Part shown: one piece after another, positions 36,718-43,400 of the stretch | Position numbering within the stretch: position 1 is the stretch's first letter | Layout: each line of letters starts with the position of its first letter | Assembly (NCBI GenBank): GCA_019084025.1 | Contig: JAHRBI010000007.1 | Coordinates: 186,001 to 250,000, forward strand | Source of the DNA: Burkholderiaceae bacterium DAT-1 | GTDB lineage: Bacteria > Pseudomonadota > Gammaproteobacteria > Burkholderiales > Chitinimonadaceae | Reading direction: 5' to 3' | Length of the DNA: 64,000 nt | The notes under the pieces: model-generated | The model's input: only the letters and a program-made list of their open reading frames with translations | What the model was told of the DNA's origin: nothing | Databases searched by the model: none | Program-made: the position numbers and the translations under genes

Positions 36718-37560
36718 ATGGCCGATCACCAGATCAGCAGTGAAGAGTTCGAGAAGTTCCGCGAATTCTTTTACCGGAAGACTGGCATCCAGTTTGATGC
36801 CAGCAAACGGTATTTCGTGGATAAGCGCCTGATCGAACGAATAGAAGCCACGAAGAGTGATAGCTTCCGTTCCTATTTTACGCTTCTGCGCTTTCAGGCT
36901 TCCGGTGAAGAACTGCAGTTGCTTACCAACCTGATGACCGTCAATGAGACGTACTTCTTCAGGGAAGAGTATCAATTCCAGTGCCTGGTCGAGTCCATTT
37001 TGCCGGAAATGGTCGCAAACAAATCGGATAAAAAGCCCATCCGTATCTGGATTATTCCCTCGTCCTCGGGGGAAGAAGCCTACTCAATCGCCATCTACCT
37101 GATGGAAAAATGGCCGGGCATCAATGACTGGGATGTAGAAATCATTTCATCCGACATCGATACGCAGATTCTGGGGAGGGCGCGGCAGGGGCTATATTCA
37201 CAGCGCGCAGTTCAGGCGCTACCGGCACCTTACCTCAAAAAGTACTTCGTCCGGCAGGGTCTGGAATATCAGATATGTGATGACTTGCGTAGCGCAATCG
37301 AATTCACCCGGGTCAATCTTGCCGAGCGTGCGGATACCCGTCCGTACCGGAATTTTGACGTGGTGTTTTGCCGTAACTTATTGATCTATTTTGATGATCT
37401 TTCACGAAAAACGGCTGCAGAAACGTTTTTCGATGCACTCAATCCCGGTGGGTTCATCTGTCTTGGACACTCCGAATCCATGAGCCGGATTTCTTCCCTA
37501 TACCGGATCCGGAAATTTCCGACAGCCATCGTCTATCAGAAACCGGGGGAGTCCAAATGA
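36718..37560 (+). CDS. cheR: Chemotaxis methyltransferase CheR
   Basis: A 280-residue SAM-dependent methyltransferase for receptor glutamates. The N-terminal helical domain (FREFFYRKTGIQFDASKRYF) is followed by MTVNETYFFREEYQF and the SAM-binding region with IWIIPSSSGEEAYSIAI, where the usual SAGCSTGEE motif reads IPSSSGEE, then DIDTQIL and VFCRNLLIYFD. The ATG at 36718 is preferred. Its stop overlaps the following cheY (ATGA). Confidence 0.92.
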   Translation: MADHQISSEEFEKFREFFYRKTGIQFDASKRYFVDKRLIERIEATKSDSFRSYFTLLRFQASGEELQLLTNLMTVNETYFFREEYQFQCLVESILPEMVANKSDKKPIRIWIIPSSSGEEAYSIAIYLMEKWPGINDWDVEIISSDIDTQILGRARQGLYSQRAVQALPAPYLKKYFVRQGLEYQICDDLRSAIEFTRVNLAERADTRPYRNFDVVFCRNLLIYFDDLSRKTAAETFFDALNPGGFICLGHSESMSRISSLYRIRKFPTAIVYQKPGESK

Positions 37561-37928
37561 AACGCATATTGATCGTTGACGACGCCGCTACGGTACGCAT
37601 GTTTCACCGGGCCATTCTGGAACAGGCCGGATACGAGGTAGACGAGGCGGTGAACGGCATAGAGGCGCTCGAGAAGGCGCTGCTTGATCCATTCGACCTG
37701 TATCTTGTGGATGTAAATATGCCCAAGCAGGATGGATTTGGTTTCCTGCGTGCGCTCAGGGAGCAGGATTTACAGCAGGCACCCGCCATCATGATATCGA
37801 CGGAAGCAGAATCGGCAGACCAGATGCAGGCCTTCGAGGCCGGAGCCAATGCCTACATGATTAAACCGTGCAAGCCGGAAGTGCTCTTGATGAATGTGCG
37901 CTTGTTGATTGGCGAGATAAACGCATGA
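37557..37928 (+). CDS. CheY-like single-domain response regulator
   Basis: A 123-residue receiver with the acidic pair in VDDAA, phosphosite D52 in LVDVNMPKQDG, a serine/threonine at MISTEAE and the lysine in MIKPCKPE. It has no output domain. Its position between cheR and cheA, with 4-bp overlaps on both sides, says it accepts phosphate from this CheA. Its target may not be the flagellar motor. Confidence 0.88.
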   Translation: MKRILIVDDAATVRMFHRAILEQAGYEVDEAVNGIEALEKALLDPFDLYLVDVNMPKQDGFGFLRALREQDLQQAPAIMISTEAESADQMQAFEAGANAYMIKPCKPEVLLMNVRLLIGEINA

Positions 37929-40249
37929 ATCCATTACTGGAACAATTTCTGTCCGAGGGACGGGATTTTCTGCAGGGTATCGGCGAAAAGCTGATGGCGC
38001 TGGAAAAGGCGCCCGATGATGCCAGTCTGATGACCGAGCTGTTCAGGTTGGTTCATACCTTGAAGGGGAATAGCGGACTCTTTGATTTTCCTGCGATGAC
38101 GCTGGTTCTGCATGCTGCAGAAGACCTGATGGATGATGTGCGCAGCAGTAAAGTGTCTTATTCGCAGACACTGGCTGACCGTCTGCTGGATGCAATGGAT
38201 TTTGTATCCATGCAGTGCGATGAAATCGAGGCATCAGAGGGAATCGCCAGTCCGCACAGCGATCACGCACGGCAACTAGCCGAATCGCTTCGGGCATTGC
38301 GGGGGCAAGGAACCGCAACCGTACAGGCACCAGAGTCCGCAGTCAGTGTATCGGCTGGTGCGGATATGTCTGCTTGGGATCGAATCCCGACGGATCAGCA
38401 TGCCTTGCTGGAAGATGCACTCCGGTCAGGCATGTCGGTTTACCTGATTGAGTACCTGCCTGACGATAACTGCTTCTTTAGTGGTGAAGATCCACTGTTT
38501 CAAGCCATCCAAACCCCTGGTGTCATCTGGCGCACTGCGTTCGCACGGCACCCGTGGCCTGAATTGGCGAAGATGGATGCGTATGCCTGCAACCTTGGCT
38601 TTTTGATGGCGAGTACCGCAGCACGCGCGGATCTGGACGAGCATTACCGATACATGCCTGACACGGTCAAGATGATTGCGCTGCAGGCTCGCGCATCAGT
38701 TAGCCAAGCGACTGCTGTTGTGACACTGGACGCCGTCCGCGAGCAGGCGCTTCGTCAGATTCTGGACGTGCAGGCGCGTATTCTGGCTTTGCCCGTTTTA
38801 AACGAATCCCATCTGGGACGATTGCGTGCGGTCAGCAATACCCTGGCGGGGTGTCTTCGTGCATCCGGCCGTGAGGGTGAGCTGGGCGCACTGATGGCCG
38901 CCACCCAGCGGGCGATCGATGAAACGTCCGGAGACGTCCTGCTTACAGGCATGCACCGGCTGTTTGCCGACCTGCTTCCCGACATTGTCCCGATTGCGCA
39001 AAGCACATTGGATGCAGCACCTGATGCCGATCAGGAAGTCAGATTCGGGCGACGAGCCGAAGATAGCAGTGGCGCATCCCGCAGCCTGAAGGTGGATCAG
39101 GTCAAGGTGGATCGCCTGATGAATCTGATCGGCGAAATTGTCGTTGCCAAGAATGCCTTGCCTTATCTGGCCGCACGTGCGGAAAACCAGTTCGGCGTAC
39201 GTGAACTGGCGCGTGAAATCAAATCCCAGTATCAAGTGATTAACCGGATCGCGGAGGAAATGCAGGACGCCATCATGCAGGTACGCATGATGCCCGTTTC
39301 CTTCATTTTCCAGCGATTCCCGCGCCTGGTGCGCGACATCTCCCGCAAGCTGGGCAAGGATGTGCATCTTGTCCTTGAAGGCGAGGAAACCGAAGCCGAC
39401 AAAAACATCATCGAGTCGCTGGGGGATCCGCTTGTCCATATCGTCCGGAACAGTCTCGATCATGGATTCGAGCTGCCTGATGTACGCAAGGCGGCCGGTA
39501 AACCTGCTGCAGGTACCCTGACCATCCGGGCGCGACAGGAATCCGACCGGGCCGTCATCGAGATCATCGATGATGGTAAAGGCATTGATCCTGAAGTTGT
39601 GAAGCGAAAAGCACTGGAAAAAGGTCTGATCGACGAAGCTGCGTTGACGCGTCTGTCGGATCAGGAGGCCGTTAATCTGGTTTTTGCACCCGGCTTTTCG
39701 ACTGCAGAAGCGATTTCCGATCTCTCGGGTCGCGGGGTCGGCATGGATGTTGTCAGAGCGGCGATCGAGCGGGTGAACGGTGCGGTTGCGCTTGAAAGCG
39801 TGAAGGGGCAGGGGACACGCATCCGTTTATCCCTCCCGCTGTCGATGGCGGTCACCACAGTGATGATTGTTGAATCGGATAACCAGCTATTCGGTGTACC
39901 CATGGAGTGTGTTGTAGAGACAGTCCGGGTGCCGAGTGCAGATATTCGGACTATAAAGAAGAGTATGACAACCGTTCTGCGAGGCCGGATTGTGCCGCTC
40001 CGGTCGATCAACCGGTTGCTGGGCCTGGATGCCCCGCCGCTTACCAATGAGCAGGACGAATACGCCGTGCTGATTGTGCGGCTTGGCGACGAAATCCTCG
40101 GCCTGCTAGTAGATGATTTCCGGGAAACCATGGGGATCATTCTCAAGCCGCTCTCGGGCGTGCTGGCGGGATTGGCGGGTTATTCAGGGTCAGCGCTCAT
40201 GGGTGACGGGACTGTACTGATGGTGCTGAACGCGAAGGAGCTGATCTGA
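37925..40249 (+). CDS. cheA: Chemotaxis histidine kinase CheA
   Basis: A 774-residue CheA. The HPt domain carries the phosphorylated histidine H44 in VHTLKGNSGLF. A long middle region of about 110-370 replaces the usual P2 domain and has no clear match. Then come the dimerisation helices (VDRLMNLIGEIVVAKNAL), the ATPase with VHIVRNSLDHG (N509), DDGKGID and GRGVGMDVV, and a C-terminal CheW-like domain. The unusual middle fits a non-classical chemosensory class. It starts inside the cheY stop. Confidence 0.93.
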   Translation: MNPLLEQFLSEGRDFLQGIGEKLMALEKAPDDASLMTELFRLVHTLKGNSGLFDFPAMTLVLHAAEDLMDDVRSSKVSYSQTLADRLLDAMDFVSMQCDEIEASEGIASPHSDHARQLAESLRALRGQGTATVQAPESAVSVSAGADMSAWDRIPTDQHALLEDALRSGMSVYLIEYLPDDNCFFSGEDPLFQAIQTPGVIWRTAFARHPWPELAKMDAYACNLGFLMASTAARADLDEHYRYMPDTVKMIALQARASVSQATAVVTLDAVREQALRQILDVQARILALPVLNESHLGRLRAVSNTLAGCLRASGREGELGALMAATQRAIDETSGDVLLTGMHRLFADLLPDIVPIAQSTLDAAPDADQEVRFGRRAEDSSGASRSLKVDQVKVDRLMNLIGEIVVAKNALPYLAARAENQFGVRELAREIKSQYQVINRIAEEMQDAIMQVRMMPVSFIFQRFPRLVRDISRKLGKDVHLVLEGEETEADKNIIESLGDPLVHIVRNSLDHGFELPDVRKAAGKPAAGTLTIRARQESDRAVIEIIDDGKGIDPEVVKRKALEKGLIDEAALTRLSDQEAVNLVFAPGFSTAEAISDLSGRGVGMDVVRAAIERVNGAVALESVKGQGTRIRLSLPLSMAVTTVMIVESDNQLFGVPMECVVETVRVPSADIRTIKKSMTTVLRGRIVPLRSINRLLGLDAPPLTNEQDEYAVLIVRLGDEILGLLVDDFRETMGIILKPLSGVLAGLAGYSGSALMGDGTVLMVLNAKELI

Positions 40250-40482
40250 TGCCGATCGAATTTCGCAGAAATGTAGCGGTGGTAACCGGTTCAGCGACCG
40301 TAGAAGAAGCGGAAGGCCTGCGCGAATGGTTGCAGAAGAAGAAATCTGCCAAGGTCGATCTTGCAGCCTGCACCCATCTGCACTCGGCAAATCTGCAAGT
40401 GCTGATGGCCGGTAAGCAGGTGGTGACTGCATGGCCAGAGCGACTCGAACTGGCTGTCTGGTTAAGGGCGGCACTTGAGTAA
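40249..40482 (+). CDS. STAS-like small protein
   Basis: A 77-residue protein that follows cheA with a 1-base overlap (TGATG). KSAKVDLAACTHLHSANLQV resembles the core of STAS/anti-sigma-antagonist domains, with the serine two residues after HLH where SpoIIAA-type proteins are phosphorylated. STAS proteins are sometimes found in chemosensory operons as partner modules. The assignment is moderate because the protein is short and divergent. Confidence 0.6.
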   Translation: MPIEFRRNVAVVTGSATVEEAEGLREWLQKKKSAKVDLAACTHLHSANLQVLMAGKQVVTAWPERLELAVWLRAALE

Positions 40483-40559
40483 GCGGCATCAGGGTGTCTG
40501 ACCGCACAGGTAAATGATTGATCTGGATTGGCGCGGGTACGCGATATCAGGAGAACGTA

Positions 40560-40934
40560 ATGAGCAAGACCATTCTCATCGTTGATGACTCAGCCACGAT
40601 GGTGCTCAGTGTGAAATCCACACTGGAAATGAACGGCTTTAACGTCGAAAGTGCCAATGATGGTGTGCAGGCGCTGGCCAAGCTGACTGGCGGGCTAAAG
40701 CCGGATTTGATCATTACCGACATCAATATGCCCAATATGGATGGTCTGGAGCTGATCAAGCAGGTCAAGGCCTTGCCCGCTTTCCGGTTTACGCCGATTC
40801 TGACACTCACCACCGAGAGCCAGGCAGCCAAACGTGACGAGGGCAAAAAGCTCGGCGCGACAGGCTGGCTTGTGAAACCTGTATCGGGCGGTGATCTCGT
40901 TCAGGTACTGAAAAAAGTGCTCCCGGGAGCCTGA
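40560..40934 (+). CDS. cheY: CheY response regulator
   Basis: A 124-residue receiver: VDDSATMVLS, phosphosite D54 in IITDINMPNMDG, TLTTES and WLVKPVSGG. It is closer to classical CheY than the one before cheA. It precedes the CheZ-like gene by 2 bp, so the two probably act together: phosphorylated by CheA, dephosphorylated by the CheZ-like protein. ATG at 40560 follows GGAGAAC. Confidence 0.9.
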   Translation: MSKTILIVDDSATMVLSVKSTLEMNGFNVESANDGVQALAKLTGGLKPDLIITDINMPNMDGLELIKQVKALPAFRFTPILTLTTESQAAKRDEGKKLGATGWLVKPVSGGDLVQVLKKVLPGA

Positions 40935-40936
40935 TC

Positions 40937-41425
40937 ATGGGATCGAGTGCGCCCGAAGAGGAATCGCAAGCCGCTGTGAACGGCATCGACGAAGCGCGGG
41001 ATTGTATCCGGGTGATTGAACGTCAACTGGATCGCGCTCGGATGGATGCGACGCAGCGGATTGCTGAAATTATTGCGGCGCTTGACCTGGCGCAAAAAGC
41101 ACTGAAAACAGAGCTGGGTGCATCCAATCCCAATCCGCATCAAACCATGCACCACCTAGCTAATGCGCTTGGGCTTCTGCAGTTCGAGGATGTGTTGCGA
41201 CAACAGGTCGAACACGTTCAGGAGGCGCTGGTGGAGCTGGATGAGCATCTTGGCGAATGTAATACCGCGATGGGGCACGATCAGGTTAAAGATATGCCGT
41301 CCTTTCGCGTCAAAATTGAATCGCATTTCGACCGCTATGTGACCGATGCGCAGCGTGAAGTACATCAGTCTGTACTGGGCGGCAAAACAGACGATGATGA
41401 TCGCCCTCCCATTGAGTTGTTCTGA
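40937..41425 (+). CDS. CheZ-like phosphatase with IELF tail
   Basis: A 162-residue, mostly helical protein. The segment LQFEDVLRQQVEHVQEAL has the spacing D-x-x-x-Q seen in the CheZ active site (E. coli D143 and Q147 in QDLTGQ). A long hairpin before it fits the CheZ four-helix bundle, though it is shorter than E. coli CheZ. The protein ends in an acidic linker and PPIELF, in the position where CheZ has its CheY-binding peptide. The position after cheY supports a CheY-P phosphatase role. Confidence 0.7.
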   Translation: MGSSAPEEESQAAVNGIDEARDCIRVIERQLDRARMDATQRIAEIIAALDLAQKALKTELGASNPNPHQTMHHLANALGLLQFEDVLRQQVEHVQEALVELDEHLGECNTAMGHDQVKDMPSFRVKIESHFDRYVTDAQREVHQSVLGGKTDDDDRPPIELF

Positions 41426-41459
41426 TCATCCATAGCAGGATACTGAAAGCAGCCATCCC

Positions 41460-42647
41460 ATGAAACGGACTGTCCTGATTGTTGATGATGATGACCTGAT
41501 CGCGATCCAACTTGAGGCCATTCTGGGTCAGGATTTTGATGTACTGCATGCATGCAGTGGCAAGGAAGGCATCGATCAGGCCGGCGTTGCCAGGCCGGAT
41601 CTCATTCTGCTGGATATTCAATTACCTGATCTTGATGGCTACAGTGTCTGTCGCCAGCTCAAGGCGGACGAGGCGTTGGCAGACATCCCGGTGATTTTCG
41701 TGTCTGCCAATATACGTGTGGAAGATCGTCTTGCTGCTTATGAGGTAGGCGGTGCAGCCTATGTCACCAAGCCGTTTATTCCGGATGAACTCCGTCATCG
41801 CGTAACCGCAATTGATGGCCTTACCCAGCGCAGCCGCGAGTTGGAGGAAACCGTTCGTGAAGTATCGCAGACCGCCATGGCAGCCCTTGCTGCTGTCGGG
41901 GATGCTGGCCGGATTCTCGAATTTCTGCGGGAAATCGTGACATTTACCGGGTTTGGCGAAATCGCGGATGCCAGTTTCCGTATCCTGAGTGAATTCAATC
42001 TGGAAGGCTCGATCCAATTGAGATCGCGCAATGGGAAGTTTTCACGTAGCAATAGTGGTATGTGTTCACCTCTGGAGGAATCCGTGCTGACCACCATGGC
42101 CGATTGCGACCGGATTGTCGATCTGGGACCACGATCGGCGTTTAATTACGAACACGTCAGCATCATTATCAACAACATGCCCCGGCAACACCCCGAGCAA
42201 TATGGCCGGATTAAAGATAATGTAACCATCATTGCAAATGCAATCGACTTGCATATGTGCTCGCTGGATTTATTGCTGGAGTCAATAAATCGTGGTGACA
42301 CATTGCTCGGCTTGCTCCGCAAGAATGCAAAATCGATGCAGGATATCGAGGTACATCACCGCGAGCAGCGTGAACAGAGTGCCGCGATTCTGAATAAGCT
42401 GGTCAAGGATATTGAAGACTCGTTTATCCATATGGGGCTGACCGATCGTCAGGAACTAAAATTACAGAATCTGGCCAGAGATGCAGTGGCTAAGGCTCAG
42501 GCCCTGTACGAGCAATCCATTGAAATGGAATCGCTGATGGAATCTCGAGCGATCATGGAATCGCTTGGTGAGGGATTGGCCGATTCACTGCAGCAGGAAC
42601 TTAGCGGTGCTGCAGATTCCAGTGTGAATCAGATCGAGTTGTTCTGA
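41460..42647 (+). CDS. REC-domain protein with IELF tail (chemosensory paralogue 2)
   Basis: A 395-residue paralogue of the protein at 30041-31219. Receiver domain (VLIVDDDDLIAIQ, phosphosite in LILLDIQLPDLDG), a shared middle region (SIQLRSRNGKF, GMCSPLEE, SAFNYEHVSIIINNMP, KDNVTIIANAIDLHM), and a helical end with KDIEDSFIHMGLT. It finishes NQIELF. The middle domain is not a family I recognise and is well conserved between the two copies. It may be a regulated partner of CheZ-like or CheA proteins. Its stop overlaps the next gene by 1 base. Confidence 0.8.
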   Translation: MKRTVLIVDDDDLIAIQLEAILGQDFDVLHACSGKEGIDQAGVARPDLILLDIQLPDLDGYSVCRQLKADEALADIPVIFVSANIRVEDRLAAYEVGGAAYVTKPFIPDELRHRVTAIDGLTQRSRELEETVREVSQTAMAALAAVGDAGRILEFLREIVTFTGFGEIADASFRILSEFNLEGSIQLRSRNGKFSRSNSGMCSPLEESVLTTMADCDRIVDLGPRSAFNYEHVSIIINNMPRQHPEQYGRIKDNVTIIANAIDLHMCSLDLLLESINRGDTLLGLLRKNAKSMQDIEVHHREQREQSAAILNKLVKDIEDSFIHMGLTDRQELKLQNLARDAVAKAQALYEQSIEMESLMESRAIMESLGEGLADSLQQELSGAADSSVNQIELF

Positions 42648-43399
42648 TGTCCAAGCATCTTCCTGGCATGCACATCCTGCTGGTAGAGGATGATCCTTTT
42701 TCCCGCTTAGTCACAGAGCTTTTGCTGAATGAGGCAGGCTGCCATGTTCAACATGCAGTTCATGGCCGCGCAGCAATTGAATTGCAATCTGGAACTCGAT
42801 TTGATCTTATCTTGATGGATCTGGATCTCCCTGAAATGAATGGGTTTACCGCTACCCGTTTTATGCGGATGCAGGGAGAGCAGCCAGCCATTCCAATTAT
42901 CGCACTGACAGCCAATGAGAAAGTATCCAATCGCGAGCAATGTATGCTGGCAGGTATGGATGATGTACTCATCAAACCAATTAATATTCATTTGTTAGAT
43001 TCGGTGTTTGGTCGCGTCTGTGCGGAGCGGGAAAATCATCAGTCAGATTTAGCCAAGCAAGTACCCGCAATTGATCGAAATGCAGGCCTTAAGAGTGTGG
43101 ATGGGCAGGAAGAATTTTATCGGCGGATTTTGGAAAGCTTCCGAAAACGGCAGACAAATGTGATGGGTGAGTTTGGTGCAATGCTGGCGGATGGACATCT
43201 AGCTGAAGCGCAGCGAATCATGCATACATTGAAAGGGAGTGGCGCCACCATCGGTGCATCGACACTAAGTAAACTCGCTGGGGATTTTGAGGTGGCAATC
43301 CGTGAAAATTGGCAAGATCAGTTTGCGCAACAACTAGACTTGGTCTCTGCAGAGTTGTCGCGGGTGATTGCTGAGATTGATCAAACGCTCAGGCTATAA
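42647..43399 (+). CDS. REC-HPt two-domain phosphorelay protein
   Basis: A 250-residue protein with a receiver (ILLVEDDPFSRLVTELLL, phosphosite in LILMDLDLPEMNG, lysine in VLIKPINI) and a C-terminal HPt domain with MHTLKGSGATIG, whose histidine can carry phosphate. It overlaps the previous gene by 1 base and the next kinase starts 2 bp later. It probably relays phosphate between the hybrid kinase and other regulators of the cluster. The DNA becomes more AT-rich from here to 46124. Confidence 0.87.
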   Translation: MSKHLPGMHILLVEDDPFSRLVTELLLNEAGCHVQHAVHGRAAIELQSGTRFDLILMDLDLPEMNGFTATRFMRMQGEQPAIPIIALTANEKVSNREQCMLAGMDDVLIKPINIHLLDSVFGRVCAERENHQSDLAKQVPAIDRNAGLKSVDGQEEFYRRILESFRKRQTNVMGEFGAMLADGHLAEAQRIMHTLKGSGATIGASTLSKLAGDFEVAIRENWQDQFAQQLDLVSAELSRVIAEIDQTLRL

Positions 43400-43400
43400 T

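Noticed and set aside
42630-42647. QIELF at the end of the REC protein as a sliding-clamp binding motif
   Set aside because: It resembles the QLxLF clamp motif, but the other two proteins with the same tail lack the glutamine, so a chemosensory docking role fits better.
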